64,000 bases of DNA. Origin: Neorhizobium alkalisoli. Lineage in GTDB: Bacteria; Pseudomonadota; Alphaproteobacteria; Rhizobiales; Rhizobiaceae. Position 1 is the first letter of the stretch, and every line of letters starts with the position of its first letter. The DNA lies in the NCBI RefSeq assembly GCF_007829835.1, contig NZ_VIWP01000004.1, forward strand, positions 124,001 to 188,000. Reading direction: 5' to 3'. The notes beneath the pieces are model-generated. The model searched no databases, had not been told where the DNA came from, and saw only the letters and a program-made list of their open reading frames with translations. The position numbers and the translations under genes were made by a program. Of the stretch, positions 52,138 to 62,804 are shown piece after piece.

Positions 52138-54000
52138 ATGGCTTTTGGCCAATGGAAAACCGGTTTCGTAACTCTCGTCGCAGCGGCGGTTTTGGCCGCC
52201 GGGCAGGTGTCTGCGCAGGACGCGGCCAAGACCCAGACGGGTGAGCCGCAATGGCGTTACGGCATGGCCGTCATCGGTGATCTGAAGCTGCCGCAGGACT
52301 TCAAGCAGCTCCCTTATGTCAATCCCGACGCGCCAAAGACGGGCGAGCTTCGGCTGGCAGACGAGGGCACGTTCGACAATCTCAATCCCGTCATCGATCG
52401 CGGCGCGCTTGGTGCCGGCACGGGTACACTCTTCGATACGCTGATGAAACGTTCGGAAGACGAGGTGTTCGGCACCTACGGATTGCTTGCCGAAGCCGTC
52501 TCCTACCCCGACGACATGTCGTCGGTGACCTTCAGGCTGAGAGCCGAGGCGAAATGGGCGGATGGTGAGCCCGTGACGCCGGAAGACGTCATCTTCAGCA
52601 TGCAGAGCTTCAAGGAATACAGCGCCTTCTATTCCGGCTACTATCGCCATGTAACGACGGTCGAAAAGACCGGCGAGCGGGAAGTCACCTTCCGTTTCGA
52701 CGAAAAGAACAACAAGGAATTGCCGTCGATCGTCGGTGACTTTCCGATCCTGCCGAAGCATTGGTGGGAGGGGAAGGACGCAAGCGGCAAGCAGCGAGAC
52801 ATTTCCAAGACGACGCTGGAAGCGCCGATCGGATCGGGACCGTACAAGATCGCTTCGATCCAGCCGGGCTCCGGTATCCGTTACGAATTGCGTGACGATT
52901 ATTGGGGCAAGGCTCTGCCGATCAATCTCGGCCAGTATAATTTCCGCAATATCAGCTACACCTATTTTGCCGATGCGGATGTCGAGTTCGAGGCCTTCCG
53001 GGCCGGTACGATCGACTATCGTTCGGAAAACAGTTCCAGCCGCTGGGCGACACGTTACGACTTCGCAGCAGTCAAGGATGGCAAGATCACCCGCGAGGCC
53101 CTGACCAACCCCTTCAAGGCGACCGGCGTCATGCAGGCCTTCGTTCCGAACATGCGTCGCGACGTTTTCAAGGATGCACGTGTCCGTGAGGCTTTGAATT
53201 ATGTCTACGACTTCGAGGACCTGAACAAGACTCTCGCCTTTGGCGGCCTGAAGCGGGTCGACAGTTTCTTCTGGGGTACCGAACTTGCGTCATCCGGCCT
53301 GCCGCAGGGCAAGGAACTCGAAATCCTGAACGAACTCAAGGACAAGGTTCCGGCCCGGGTATTTACCGAGCCTTATACCAATCCGGTCAACGGCGATCCG
53401 GAAAAGGTACGCGACCACCTTCGCACCGCAATCGGCCTCTTCAAGCAGGCCGGCTGGGAGCTGAAGGGCAACCAGATGGTCAATACCAAGACCGGCAAGC
53501 CGATGAGCTTCGAAATCCTGCTGTCGAGCCAGTCGCAGGAGCGTACCGTGGCGCCCTTTGTCGCCAGCCTGAAAAAGATCGGGATCGATGCGCGTATGCG
53601 ATCAGTCGATTCCTCGCAATACGTCAATCGTGTGCGCAGCTTCGACTACGACATGATATATGGCGTCTGGGCGCAGACGATGAATCCGGGCAATGAGCAG
53701 ACGGAATATTGGGGCTCGGCTTCGGTCGATCGCCAGGGCTCGCGCAACTACGCCGGTATCGCGGATCCGGCCGTCGATGCGTTGATCAAGAAGATCATCA
53801 CCGCACCGACCCGTGAAGACCAGATCGCCGTCGTTCACGCGCTGGATCGCGTCCTGCTCGCCAATCACTTCGTGGTACCCATGTTCTATTCCGGCGAAAC
53901 GAGAATTGCCTATTGGAACCGGCTGGCTCATCCGGCCACCCTGCCGGAATACGGAATAAGCTTCCCGGAAATCTGGTGGTCGAAGGACGCCGCCAAGTAG
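52138..54000 (+). CDS. yejA: Peptide ABC transporter substrate-binding protein YejA
   Basis: Periplasmic family-5 binding protein of 620 residues: signal peptide (about 1-29, cut after VSAQ), then the SBP_bac_5 fold with the DEGTFDNLNPVIDRG opening typical of YejA. With YejBEF it imports oligopeptides; in Sinorhizobium meliloti this system helps tolerate plant NCR peptides, and in enterics it takes up microcin C. AAAAGGG lies 7 nt before the ATG at 52138. It is first in the yejABEF operon. Confidence 0.94.
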   Translation: MAFGQWKTGFVTLVAAAVLAAGQVSAQDAAKTQTGEPQWRYGMAVIGDLKLPQDFKQLPYVNPDAPKTGELRLADEGTFDNLNPVIDRGALGAGTGTLFDTLMKRSEDEVFGTYGLLAEAVSYPDDMSSVTFRLRAEAKWADGEPVTPEDVIFSMQSFKEYSAFYSGYYRHVTTVEKTGEREVTFRFDEKNNKELPSIVGDFPILPKHWWEGKDASGKQRDISKTTLEAPIGSGPYKIASIQPGSGIRYELRDDYWGKALPINLGQYNFRNISYTYFADADVEFEAFRAGTIDYRSENSSSRWATRYDFAAVKDGKITREALTNPFKATGVMQAFVPNMRRDVFKDARVREALNYVYDFEDLNKTLAFGGLKRVDSFFWGTELASSGLPQGKELEILNELKDKVPARVFTEPYTNPVNGDPEKVRDHLRTAIGLFKQAGWELKGNQMVNTKTGKPMSFEILLSSQSQERTVAPFVASLKKIGIDARMRSVDSSQYVNRVRSFDYDMIYGVWAQTMNPGNEQTEYWGSASVDRQGSRNYAGIADPAVDALIKKIITAPTREDQIAVVHALDRVLLANHFVVPMFYSGETRIAYWNRLAHPATLPEYGISFPEIWWSKDAAK

Positions 54001-54013
54001 TCTGTGCAGCCAA

Positions 54014-54038
54014 GGGCGCAAGTGCGAGACTTGCGCCC
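54014..54038 (+). other. Intercistronic hairpin between yejA and yejB
   Basis: Perfect 10-bp stem GGGCGCAAGT / ACTTGCGCCC with a five-base loop, 14 bp after the yejA stop and without a U-run. It probably stabilises the yejA part of the message so that the binding protein is made in excess. Confidence 0.6.
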
Positions 54039-54167
54039 CGCGGCGGCAACTGGTCCAAATGCACCGAATGATTCGCTTCAAAACAAGGGAAAGCCTTTGA
54101 TCCTGGCACCGAGACGCGGTGAGACTATGCGACAGGTCGGGCGACCGTCCGCAGGCGGGGCGCTCTG

Positions 54168-55250
54168 ATGGGCGCCTATATTCTCCGTCGCATTCTTCTG
54201 ATGATCCCGACCATCGTCGGCATCATGGCGATTTCCTTTCTCGTCGTGCAGTTCGCCCCCGGCGGCCCGGTCGAGCAGGTAATTGCCCAGATCCAGGGGC
54301 AGGACAGCGGTGACCGTCTTTCCGGCGGCAGCAGCGATGTCATGAGCCAGGGTGGTGGTGACGAGTCTCGCTATCGCGGCGCCCAGGGCCTCGATCCGGA
54401 ATTCATCAAGAAGCTCGAACAGCAGTTCGGTTTCGACAAGCCGCCGCTGACCCGCTTTCTCGACATGATGTGGAATTACATTCGTTTCGATTTCGGCGAG
54501 AGTTTCTTCCGCAACACATCGGTTATTGATCTGATCCTCGACAAGCTGCCCGTCTCCATGTCGCTCGGCTTCTGGATCCTGATCGTTTCCTACGTCATCT
54601 CCATCCCGCTCGGCATCCGCAAGGCGGTGAGTGACGGCTCGACCTTCGACGTCTGGACGTCTGCGATCGTCGTCGTCGGTTACGCCGTGCCGAGTTTTCT
54701 GTTCGGCATCCTGCTGATCGTGATGTTCGCCGGTGGTTCGTTCTTCGACTGGTTCCCGCTGCGCGGCCTTGTCTCCGATAATTTCGCCGATCTCTCCTGG
54801 TGGCAGAAGATCGTCGACTATTTCTGGCACCTGACGCTGCCGCTGATCGCGCTGTCTCTCTCGGCCTTCGCGACGACGACGCTACTCACCAAGAATTCCT
54901 TCATCGACGAGATCAAGAAGCAATATGTCACGACCGCTCGTGCAAAGGGCCTGACCGAGCGCCGGCTGCTGTATGGTCATGTCTTCCGCAACGCCATGCT
55001 GATCGTCATCGCCGGTTTTCCGGGCGCCTTCATCTCCGCCTTTTTCACCGGCTCGCTGCTGATCGAGAACATTTTTTCGCTCGATGGCCTCGGCCGGCTG
55101 GGTTATCTCGCGATCGTCAACCGCGATTATCCGATCGTATTCGGCACGCTCTACATCTTCTCGCTCATGGGCCTTGTCGTCAGCCTCATCTCCGATCTGA
55201 TCTACACCTGGATCGACCCGCGTATCGATTTCGAGCGGAGGGACGTGTGA
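54168..55250 (+). CDS. yejB: Peptide ABC transporter permease YejB
   Basis: A 360-residue inner-membrane permease with a first helix at about 9-30, a periplasmic loop of about 100 residues including a Gly/Ser-rich stretch, and five further helices. The EAA-type coupling loop reads [23 protein letters not shown] (about 250-272). It is longer than DppB-type permeases by the periplasmic loop, as is usual for YejB. A 1-bp overlap (TGATG) links it to yejE. Confidence 0.94.
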   Translation: MGAYILRRILLMIPTIVGIMAISFLVVQFAPGGPVEQVIAQIQGQDSGDRLSGGSSDVMSQGGGDESRYRGAQGLDPEFIKKLEQQFGFDKPPLTRFLDMMWNYIRFDFGESFFRNTSVIDLILDKLPVSMSLGFWILIVSYVISIPLGIRKAVSDGSTFDVWTSAIVVVGYAVPSFLFGILLIVMFAGGSFFDWFPLRGLVSDNFADLSWWQKIVDYFWHLTLPLIALSLSAFATTTLLTKNSFIDEIKKQYVTTARAKGLTERRLLYGHVFRNAMLIVIAGFPGAFISAFFTGSLLIENIFSLDGLGRLGYLAIVNRDYPIVFGTLYIFSLMGLVVSLISDLIYTWIDPRIDFERRDV

Positions 55251-56392
55251 TGGAAGCATCCACCGTGACCGCCCCTGCCGCAGCAGCGCCGAAACGCCCC
55301 TGGATTTCGCCCGCCAATCGCCGCCGGCTTTCGAATTTCCGTGCCAACAAGCGTGGCTTCTGGTCCTTCTGGATCTTCATGCTGCTGTTCATCCTGAGCT
55401 TGCTGGCAGAATTCATCGCCAACGACCGGCCGATCATCGCCTCCTACAAGGGCGAGATCCTGTTTCCCGTGATGATCGATTATCCGGAGGAAAAATTCGG
55501 CGGCTTCCTGGCGACGACGGATTACCGGTCCGACTTCATCACCCAGGAGATCGATGCCAATGGCTGGATGATCTGGCCGCCGATCCGCTATTCCTACCAG
55601 ACGGTCAATTCCAACATTCCCCATTCTGCTCCGACGCAACCCTTCTGGCTGATGTCGAAGGAAGATCGCTGCAAGGGTTATGCCGCGGGTGACAAGGATC
55701 CGAACTGCATCATCGGTAACCTCAACTGGCTCGGCACCGACGATCAGGCGCGCGATGTCACGGCGCGGATGATCTACGGTTTCCGGATCTCGGTCCTGTT
55801 CGGTCTGGCGCTGACCATCTGCTCGGCGGTGATCGGCGTTCTCGCCGGTGCGGTTCAGGGGTATTTCGGCGGCTGGACGGATCTGATCATGCAGCGGCTG
55901 ATCGAGATCTGGTCCTCCATGCCGGTCCTCTACATCCTGCTGATCATCGCAGCCATCCTGCCGCCCGGCTTCTTCGTGCTTCTCGGCATCATGCTGCTCT
56001 TCTCATGGGTCAGCTTCGTCGGCGTCGTGCGCGCCGAATTCCTGCGTGCCCGAAATTTCGAATATGTCCGCGCTGCCCGTGCCCTCGGTGTCGGCAACTG
56101 GACGATCATGTTCCGCCACCTTCTGCCGAATGCCATGGTGGCGACGCTCACCTTCCTGCCCTTCATCCTGTCGGGCTCGATCGCAACGCTCACCTCGCTC
56201 GATTTCCTCGGCTTCGGCATGCCTCCCGGTTCGCCGTCGCTGGGCGAGATGATCGCCCAGGGCAAGAACAACCTGCAGGCGCCCTGGCTCGGCCTCACAG
56301 CCTTTCTCACCATGTCGCTGATGTTGTCGCTGCTGATCTTTGTCGGCGAGGCCGTGCGCGATGCCTTCGATCCGCGCAAGACGTTCCGGTGA
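55250..56392 (+). CDS. yejE: Peptide ABC transporter permease YejE
   Basis: A 380-residue permease with a helix at about 38-58, a large periplasmic loop (about 60-170), then five core helices with the coupling loop FEYVRAARALGVGNWTIMFR (about 267-286). It starts at the ATG overlapping the yejB stop. A longer in-frame upstream region lies inside yejB and is not used. Four bases separate it from yejF. Confidence 0.94.
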   Translation: MEASTVTAPAAAAPKRPWISPANRRRLSNFRANKRGFWSFWIFMLLFILSLLAEFIANDRPIIASYKGEILFPVMIDYPEEKFGGFLATTDYRSDFITQEIDANGWMIWPPIRYSYQTVNSNIPHSAPTQPFWLMSKEDRCKGYAAGDKDPNCIIGNLNWLGTDDQARDVTARMIYGFRISVLFGLALTICSAVIGVLAGAVQGYFGGWTDLIMQRLIEIWSSMPVLYILLIIAAILPPGFFVLLGIMLLFSWVSFVGVVRAEFLRARNFEYVRAARALGVGNWTIMFRHLLPNAMVATLTFLPFILSGSIATLTSLDFLGFGMPPGSPSLGEMIAQGKNNLQAPWLGLTAFLTMSLMLSLLIFVGEAVRDAFDPRKTFR

Positions 56393-56396
56393 TGTC

Positions 56397-58025
56397 ATGA
56401 CCGAACCGCTTCTCTCCGTTCGCAATCTCTCGGTCGCCTTTCATCAGGGCGGCAACACTTCTCTTGCCGTCGATGGCGTCTCCTTCGATATCATGCCGGG
56501 TGAGGTCGTGGCGCTGGTCGGCGAATCCGGCTCCGGCAAGTCCGTGACGGCCAATTCGATCCTGAAGCTCCTGCCTTATCCGGCCGCCAGCCATCCCTCC
56601 GGCGAGATCCTGTTTTCGGGCAAGGATATGCTGAAGGCGAGTGAGGCGGAGCTGCGCCAGGTGCGCGGCAACGACATCACGATGATCTTTCAGGAGCCGA
56701 TGACCTCGCTCAACCCGCTGCATTCGATCGAGAAGCAGGTCGGCGAGATCCTCGAGCTGCATCAGGGCATGACAGGTCAGGCGGCCCGCGCCCGCACGCT
56801 TGAACTGCTTGTCCAGGTCGGTATCCGCGATCCTGAAAAACGCCTGCAGGCCTATCCCCACGAACTGTCCGGCGGCCAGCGCCAGCGTGTCATGATCGCC
56901 ATGGCGCTCGCCAACCGGCCAAAGCTGCTGATCGCCGATGAACCGACGACGGCGCTCGACGTCACGGTTCAGGCGCAGATCCTCGATCTCCTGCGCAAGC
57001 TGAAGGGCGAGCATGGCATGTCCATGCTGTTCATCACCCACGACCTCGGCATCGTCCGCAAATTTGCCGACCGGGTCTGCGTCATGACCAAGGGCAAGAT
57101 CGTCGAGACAGGCCCGGTGGAAGATGTCTTCACCCGCCCGAGCCACGCTTATACGCAGCATCTCCTTTCTTCCGAACCGCGGGGCGAACCGCCGGTGGTT
57201 GATGCTCAAAGCCCGGTCGTGATGGAAGGCAAGGACATCCGCGTCTGGTTCCCGGTCAAGCAGGGGTTCATGCGCAAGATTGTCGATCATGTGAAGGCGG
57301 TCGATGGCGTCGATCTGAAGCTCAGAGCCGGTGAAACGCTCGGCGTGGTCGGGGAATCCGGCTCCGGCAAGACGACTCTCGGCCTGGCGCTTGCCCGGCT
57401 GATTTCGTCACAGGGGCGCATCGTCTTCATCGGCAACCAGATCGATCAATATTCCTTCAAGCAGATGCGGCCTTTCCGCGATCGGCTGCAGATCGTCTTT
57501 CAGGATCCGTTCGGGTCGCTCAGCCCGCGCATGCCGGTCGGCGATATCATCGCCGAAGGCCTGAAGGTGCATGAACGATCGCTTTCCGCAGACGAGCGCG
57601 ATGAACGGGTTGCCTGGGCGCTGAACGAGGTCGGCCTCGATCCTGCGACTCGCTGGCGCTATCCGCATGAGTTTTCCGGCGGCCAGCGGCAGCGCATCGC
57701 GATCGCCCGCGCCATGGTGCTGAAACCGCGTTTCGTCATGCTCGACGAGCCGACGTCTGCGCTCGACATGACGGTGCAGGCGCAGGTGGTCGATCTTCTG
57801 CGCGACCTGCAGAAAAAGCACGACCTCGCCTATCTCTTCATCAGCCACGACCTGAAAGTGGTGAAGGCGCTCGCCAACCACGTCATCGTCATGCGGCTCG
57901 GCAAGGTGGTGGAAGAAGGGCCGTCTGCGCAGATTTTTGGTGCACCCAAAGAAGCCTATACCCGCGCCCTCATGGCCGCAGCCTTCAATCTGGAAGCCGT
58001 CGAAAACGGCGCCATCAGCCAATAA
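56397..58025 (+). CDS. yejF: Peptide ABC transporter ATP-binding protein YejF (fused double ATPase)
   Basis: A 542-residue protein with two complete ABC modules. First: Walker [10 protein letters not shown] (about 42-50), signature [15 protein letters not shown], Walker [13 protein letters not shown]. Second: Walker [10 protein letters not shown] (about 319-327), signature [15 protein letters not shown], Walker [13 protein letters not shown]. Both end in oligopeptide-transporter C-terminal domains. The fused form is normal for YejF. It drives YejB/YejE. Confidence 0.95.
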   Translation: MTEPLLSVRNLSVAFHQGGNTSLAVDGVSFDIMPGEVVALVGESGSGKSVTANSILKLLPYPAASHPSGEILFSGKDMLKASEAELRQVRGNDITMIFQEPMTSLNPLHSIEKQVGEILELHQGMTGQAARARTLELLVQVGIRDPEKRLQAYPHELSGGQRQRVMIAMALANRPKLLIADEPTTALDVTVQAQILDLLRKLKGEHGMSMLFITHDLGIVRKFADRVCVMTKGKIVETGPVEDVFTRPSHAYTQHLLSSEPRGEPPVVDAQSPVVMEGKDIRVWFPVKQGFMRKIVDHVKAVDGVDLKLRAGETLGVVGESGSGKTTLGLALARLISSQGRIVFIGNQIDQYSFKQMRPFRDRLQIVFQDPFGSLSPRMPVGDIIAEGLKVHERSLSADERDERVAWALNEVGLDPATRWRYPHEFSGGQRQRIAIARAMVLKPRFVMLDEPTSALDMTVQAQVVDLLRDLQKKHDLAYLFISHDLKVVKALANHVIVMRLGKVVEEGPSAQIFGAPKEAYTRALMAAAFNLEAVENGAISQ

Positions 58026-58039
58026 ACCGGGAACCTGTC

Positions 58040-58990
58040 ATGCCTGCAAACGCGTCTGTCGTCATCGATCTGAAGTTCGAACGCCGGGAGGTCGATGCGG
58101 CGCTTCCGGGTTCGTATGTGGGCCGAAAGGTGCTGCACGCTTCGGATCGATCTGCCGATCTTTCGGATGCGCGTTATGCCGTTCTGTGGAAGCCCGATCT
58201 CGATCTGTTCAAGCGGGCGCCGAACCTCGAAGTCATCTTCTCCGGTGGTGCCGGCGTCGATGCCATCCTTGCCGTCCCTGGCCTGCCGGATCTGCCGATC
58301 GTTCGTTTCGTTGATGAAAGCCTGACGACGCGGATGAGCGAATGGGTGGTCTTGCAGGCGCTGAGCCATCTGCGCCAGACGCCGGCCTATCTTGCCCAGC
58401 AGCGCAAGCATGAATGGCGCGAGCTCTCGCAGCCGCAGGCGAGCGAGATCACCGTCGGTGTCATGGGCCTTGGCGTGCTCGGCCTCGATTCCGTCGCCAA
58501 ACTCAAGGTCATGGGTTTCAACGTGATCGGCTGGTCGCGCGGCCTGAAGCAGATCGATGGCGTCGAGACTTTCGATTCCTCCGGTCTCGACGCCTTCCTT
58601 GCCCGCACTGATATCCTCGTCGGTCTCGTGCCGCTGACGGATGAAACCCGCGGCATTTTCGATGCAAAGCTGTTTGGCAAGCTTCGCCAGGGTGGGGCGC
58701 TCGGAAAGCCGGTTTTCATCAATGCCGGCCGCGGCGGCAGCCAGGTCGAGGCTGACATCGTTGCTTCCATCAATGGCGGTGTTCTCGGCGGCGCCTCCCT
58801 CGATGTCTTCGAGAAGGAGCCGCTCGCGGCCGACAGCCCGCTCTGGGCCATGGAGAATGTCATCGTCACACCGCATGCCGCTGCGGCATCCGATGTCCGC
58901 GCCCTGTTCCGCAACAGCGAACTGCAGATGCAGCGTTATGAGGCGGGTGAGGCGTTGCAGCATCTGGTGGATCGCAAGTCCGGTTATTGA
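58040..58990 (+). CDS. ghrA: Glyoxylate/hydroxypyruvate reductase A-type dehydrogenase
   Basis: NADPH-dependent 2-oxoacid reductase of 316 residues. The nucleotide site is VGVMGLGVLGLDSVAKL (about 138-154), with catalytic Arg in INAGRGGSQVE, Glu in FEKEPL and His in VTPHAAAAS (about 274-282). It follows yejF by 14 bp and may be cotranscribed, although no functional link to peptide import is evident. The window also holds a distant 2-hydroxyacid dehydrogenase at 5867-6871. Confidence 0.9.
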   Translation: MPANASVVIDLKFERREVDAALPGSYVGRKVLHASDRSADLSDARYAVLWKPDLDLFKRAPNLEVIFSGGAGVDAILAVPGLPDLPIVRFVDESLTTRMSEWVVLQALSHLRQTPAYLAQQRKHEWRELSQPQASEITVGVMGLGVLGLDSVAKLKVMGFNVIGWSRGLKQIDGVETFDSSGLDAFLARTDILVGLVPLTDETRGIFDAKLFGKLRQGGALGKPVFINAGRGGSQVEADIVASINGGVLGGASLDVFEKEPLAADSPLWAMENVIVTPHAAAASDVRALFRNSELQMQRYEAGEALQHLVDRKSGY

Positions 58991-59191
58991 CCCTCTGGCG
59001 GGAACGATCGCTGTGGCGGATGGTTTGACGGCATTGGCAATGTCGTCCCTCCGCAACGGCGCGACCGAATTGCGTTGTGGACTTGAGCCATAGTTTTTCG
59101 CTAAACATGCCCGGAGGTTAAGCATCTGCTTCCTCCATGACGAAATGCGCTTAGGTGGTGGAGCCGGTCGCAAGATCGGTGAGGGGCAGGC

Positions 59192-60496
59192 ATGACGAAA
59201 ACCGATATCGCGACCAGGGTTTACAATCACACCTGGAAGCTCGATCCGATCATCCGCAGTCTGATCGACACGGACTTTTACAAGCTTCTGATGTTGCAGA
59301 TGATCTGGAAACTTTACCCGGATGTCGATGCGACCTTTTCCGTGATCAACCGGACCACGAAGGTAAAACTCGCAGAGGAGATCGACGAAGGTGCGCTGCG
59401 GGAGCAACTCGACCACGCCCGCACGGTCAGCCTTTCGAAGAAGGAAATGATCTGGCTGGCGGGCAACACGTTCTACGGCCGCAAGCAGATTTTCGAGCCC
59501 GAGTTCCTGACCTGGCTCTCGACCTTCAAACTCCCCGAATACGAGCTTTCCAAACGCGACGGGCAGTATGAACTCACCTTCCACGGCAAGTGGATGGAAA
59601 CGACCATGTGGGAAATTCCGGCGCTTGCCATCATCAACGAGCTGCGTTCCCGCTCGGCCATGCGCTCGCTCGGTTATTTCACGCTCGATGTCCTCTACGC
59701 GCGGGCGAAATCGAGGATGTGGGACAAGGTGCAGCGCCTGCGGGATCTGCCGGGCCTGCGGATATCCGATTTCGGAACGCGCCGCCGCCACAGTTTTACC
59801 TGGCAGCGCTGGTGCGTCGAAGCCCTGAAAGAAGGCATCGGCAACGCCTTCACCGGCACCAGCAATGTGCTCCTCGCCATGGATTCGGATCTGGAGGCTG
59901 TCGGCACCAATGCGCATGAACTTCCCATGGTCGCGGCAGCACTTGCTGAGACCGATGACGAGCTGCGCCAGGCGCCTTATCAGGTCCTGAAGGACTGGAA
60001 CCGGCTTTATCATGGCAACCTGCTGATCGTGCTGCCGGATGCCTTTGGTACTGCCGCCTTCCTGCGCGACGCGCCGGACTGGGTCGCCGACTGGACCGGT
60101 TTCAGGCCGGACAGCGCCCCGCCGATCGAAGGCGGCGAGCGGATCATCGACTGGTGGAAGAAGATGGGCCGCGACCCGAAGAACAAGCTTCTGATTTTTT
60201 CGGACGGGCTGGATGTCGATGCGATCATCGATACCTACCGGCATTTCGAGGGCAGGGTACGCATGAGCTTTGGCTGGGGCACCAACCTCACCAACGATTT
60301 TGCCGATTGCGCACCGCGCGAGATCGACGGGCTGAAGCCCATTTCCATCGTCTGCAAGGTCAGCGAGGCAAATGGCCGTCCAGCCGTCAAACTCTCCGAC
60401 AATCCGCGCAAGGCCACTGGCGAACCGGCCGAGGTCGAGCGTTACCTGAAATTCTTCGGTCAGCAGGATCGGGTCGATCAGGAACTTGTCGTCTGA
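59192..60496 (+). CDS. pncB: Nicotinate phosphoribosyltransferase
   Basis: NAD salvage enzyme that makes nicotinate mononucleotide from nicotinate and PRPP. The 434-residue protein carries the [11 protein letters not shown] start motif (about 27-37), [17 protein letters not shown], and [14 protein letters not shown] (about 193-206), with the His that is phosphorylated to drive the reaction. The phosphate-binding region is near [20 protein letters not shown] precedes the ATG. It is monocistronic, and a terminator follows. Confidence 0.96.
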   Translation: MTKTDIATRVYNHTWKLDPIIRSLIDTDFYKLLMLQMIWKLYPDVDATFSVINRTTKVKLAEEIDEGALREQLDHARTVSLSKKEMIWLAGNTFYGRKQIFEPEFLTWLSTFKLPEYELSKRDGQYELTFHGKWMETTMWEIPALAIINELRSRSAMRSLGYFTLDVLYARAKSRMWDKVQRLRDLPGLRISDFGTRRRHSFTWQRWCVEALKEGIGNAFTGTSNVLLAMDSDLEAVGTNAHELPMVAAALAETDDELRQAPYQVLKDWNRLYHGNLLIVLPDAFGTAAFLRDAPDWVADWTGFRPDSAPPIEGGERIIDWWKKMGRDPKNKLLIFSDGLDVDAIIDTYRHFEGRVRMSFGWGTNLTNDFADCAPREIDGLKPISIVCKVSEANGRPAVKLSDNPRKATGEPAEVERYLKFFGQQDRVDQELVV

Positions 60497-60504
60497 GCGA
60501 CCAA

Positions 60505-60542
60505 TAAAAAAGCAGGCCCCGGTGTTTTGCCGGGGCCTGCCT
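60505..60542. terminator. Bidirectional terminator between pncB and the glycine-zipper gene
   Basis: Stem GCAGGCCCCGG / CCGGGGCCTGC with a seven-base loop. The minus strand runs into TTTTTT, favouring the glycine-zipper gene. The plus strand has only CTTGTC. Confidence 0.75.
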
Positions 60543-60573
60543 TGTCATGCCAGATCGGTTGGCGATCCCGCTC

Positions 60574-60972
60574 TTACTGGATCACCTGAACCACTGTATG
60601 CGTCTGCGGATCGACGATCACCCGCTGATTGTTGACGACCGCATAGGCGTAATGCGGATTGCTCGGAACCGGGGTCACCACCACGGTCTGGGGAATGGCC
60701 TTGCCGACGACGACCGGCTGTTCGACGGTGACGGCCGTGGTCGGAGCCGGCTGTTCCTGAACATAGGTGACGACTTCACGCGGCGGCGGGTCGATTGCCG
60801 AGCCGGCTACGGCGCCGACGACACCACCAACGGCCGCACCGACCGGCCCACCGACGATCGCGCCGGTAACGGCGCCGCCAGCCGCACCGGTGACGGTGCT
60901 CTGCTGGGCGCTGGCCTGACCAGCGATGGCGGCTGCAAGAATTGCGCAGGAAGCGAGAATGATCTTTTTCAT
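60574..60972 (-). CDS. Exported glycine-zipper protein with DUF1236-like C-terminus
   Basis: A 132-residue envelope protein: signal peptide (about 1-22, ending ASAQ), a glycine-zipper membrane hairpin (about 28-62, GAAGGAVTGAIVGGPVGAAV then VVGAVAGSAI), a Pro/Thr/Val-rich linker, and a C-terminal YAVVNNQRVIVDPQTHTVVQVI segment as in DUF1236 proteins. The ATG at 60972 gives a normal signal peptide. Function is unknown; such proteins are often abundant under envelope stress. Confidence 0.8.
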   Translation of the reverse strand: MKKIILASCAILAAAIAGQASAQQSTVTGAAGGAVTGAIVGGPVGAAVGGVVGAVAGSAIDPPPREVVTYVQEQPAPTTAVTVEQPVVVGKAIPQTVVVTPVPSNPHYAYAVVNNQRVIVDPQTHTVVQVIQ

Positions 60973-61209
60973 TTTGTCTTCTCCTCGTGTTTTGGACGTC
61001 GTGTTGTTCAACTTCCGGCAACTAAACCCTGCAACCTTGAAGGCAGTTCCTCACGTTCTCTCACCTTTCATGATCTGCTGAAATCTTTGGAGAGGCGGGG
61101 CACGGCCCGATTACTGGATGCCAACCGGCAGGAGTAACGATTGCATCTCAGCTATTGCCTGCGCCGATTGTCTCTCTATCTGTCTGATGGCCGCAGGAGG
61201 GAATGTGCC

Positions 61210-61605
61210 TTGGAATATCGTTTTCTGATCGTGGAAGACAGCTTGCTCGTCGCCATGGATATCGAGGACGCCGTTCACCGCAGTGGCCATGATGTCGTGG
61301 GCATTGCCCCGGATATGACCGTTGCCCTGAACTACACCCGGGAGACGGACATAGCCTTCGTCGATGTCAGGCTGGCGGACGGCGAGACCGGCCCCGAAAT
61401 CGCAAAGACGCTTGCCGAGTTCGGCATCGTCGTCATCATGATCACCGGCAATCCGGGTCTTGTGGCATCGGGTGTGTCCGGTGTCGTCGGTGTAATGGCA
61501 AAGCCGATGACGGACCAGGCGTCGATGGATCTCATCCAGTTTGCCGTCGACCGCAAGAACGGCCGGGCGGGAACGCCGCCGGCGCGGCTTCGCCTGTTTC
61601 ACTGA
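61210..61605 (+). CDS. Single-domain response regulator
   Basis: A 131-residue CheY-like receiver without output domain. Acidic pair E9/D10 (LIVEDS), phosphoacceptor D52 (FVDVRLADG), T79 (MITGNP) and K98 (AKPM) are all present, so it should be phosphorylated. No ATG start is available: the TTG at 61210 with AGGAGGG 8 nt upstream gives the receiver start LEYRFLIVED. A TTG at 61141, also with an AGGAG, would add 23 residues. No histidine kinase is adjacent. Confidence 0.82.
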   Translation: MEYRFLIVEDSLLVAMDIEDAVHRSGHDVVGIAPDMTVALNYTRETDIAFVDVRLADGETGPEIAKTLAEFGIVVIMITGNPGLVASGVSGVVGVMAKPMTDQASMDLIQFAVDRKNGRAGTPPARLRLFH

Positions 61606-61704
61606 AGCCGTCCCGGACGGCTGCAAACAGCTAACCCCAATGGCTATCCATTGAGGCCGCAAGAGGTTATGGGGAACACACCCAAGGCCACTGCGGAATC
61701 AGAC

Positions 61705-62715
61705 ATGCGTTATTTCATCACCGGAACGGCAGGTTTCATCGGCTTCCACGTTGCACGTCGTCTTTTGCAGGATGGCCATGAGGTCGTCGGCTTCGATGGG
61801 ATGACGCCCTATTACAGCCTGCGTCTCAAGGAAGCTCGTGTCGCGGCTCTGGTCCAGTTTCCGCGCTTCCAGGCGGTCACGGCCATGCTCGAGGACAAGG
61901 CGGCGCTCGAAGACGCTGTGCGAAAATTCCAGCCGGATGTGATCGTCCATCTCGCAGCGCAGGCCGGTGTTCGTTACAGCCTGGAAAATCCAAAGGCTTA
62001 TCTGGATTCCAACCTGACCGGCTCCTGGAATATTCTCGAAATTGCCCGCGAGCTGCAGGTCGGCCACCTGATGCTTGCCTCGACCTCATCAGTCTATGGC
62101 GCCAATGCCGTCGTGCCCTTCCGCGAAACGGACAAGACCGACGAGCCGCTGACCTTTTATGCCGCCAGCAAGAAGTCGATGGAGGTTATGGCGCATAGCT
62201 ATGCCCATCTCTACAAGGTGCCGACCACCGCGTTCCGCTTCTTCACCGTCTATGGCCCCTGGGGCCGGCCGGACATGGCGCTCTTCAAATTCGTCAAGGC
62301 CATGCTGGATGGCGACGAGATCGAGATCTACGGCGAAGGCAAGATGAGCCGGGATTTCACCTATATCGACGACCTCGTCGATTCGATCATCGATCTTTCG
62401 GCGATATCGCCGGCCGAAGCCAATCGCGCTGCCGGTGATATCGACTCGCTTTCACCGCAGGGGCCTTTCCGTGTCGTCAATATCGGCGGCGGCCAGCCGG
62501 TCGGCCTTCTCGATTTCGTCGAGACGATCGAGGCGATCATGGGCAAGCCTGCCCGGCGCAAGATGTTGCCGATGCAGAAGGGTGATGTGCCGCGCACCTT
62601 TGCGAGCCCCGATCTGCTTGTCGCGCTGACGGGCCGCAAGCCGTCGATCGAACTGCGCGAAGGCGTCCGCGCTTTTGTGGACTGGTATGTCTCGCATCGC
62701 GGCGAGATCGAATAA
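61705..62715 (+). CDS. lpsL: UDP-glucuronate 4-epimerase-type NAD-dependent epimerase (LpsL-like)
   Basis: Makes UDP-galacturonate from UDP-glucuronate for LPS or capsule. The 336-residue short-chain dehydrogenase-type protein has the NAD site [17 protein letters not shown] (from residue 2), [14 protein letters not shown], the catalytic Ser/Thr in STSSVYG, and the YxxxK pair in YAASKKSME. These features match rhizobial LpsL. The start MRYF at 61705 fits the family; ATG 61669 or 61651 would add residues without family support. It is closed by a terminator. Confidence 0.9.
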   Translation: MRYFITGTAGFIGFHVARRLLQDGHEVVGFDGMTPYYSLRLKEARVAALVQFPRFQAVTAMLEDKAALEDAVRKFQPDVIVHLAAQAGVRYSLENPKAYLDSNLTGSWNILEIARELQVGHLMLASTSSVYGANAVVPFRETDKTDEPLTFYAASKKSMEVMAHSYAHLYKVPTTAFRFFTVYGPWGRPDMALFKFVKAMLDGDEIEIYGEGKMSRDFTYIDDLVDSIIDLSAISPAEANRAAGDIDSLSPQGPFRVVNIGGGQPVGLLDFVETIEAIMGKPARRKMLPMQKGDVPRTFASPDLLVALTGRKPSIELREGVRAFVDWYVSHRGEIE

Positions 62716-62745
62716 CGCGTCTCTCACGTGCTTTTGCCAAAAAGA

Positions 62746-62776
62746 AAGGCCGCCCGAGGGCGGCCTTGTTTGTTTA
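62746..62776 (+). terminator. Terminator of the epimerase gene
   Basis: Stem AAGGCCGCCC / GGGCGGCCTT with a very short loop, then GTTTGTTT. It lies between convergent genes, and the minus strand has CTTTCTTTTT, so it also serves the RTX gene. Confidence 0.8.
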
Positions 62777-62804
62777 TCGCATCCACTGCGAACGTTCGAC
62801 TGCC

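Noticed and set aside
54800..55249. Upstream extension of yejE inside yejB
   Set aside because: It overlaps the coding frame of yejB; the TGATG junction at 55248-55252 gives the normal YejE start.
57956..60244. A 762-codon minus-strand frame across yejF, ghrA and pncB
   Set aside because: It is antisense to the end of yejF, all of ghrA and most of pncB, each supported by motifs.
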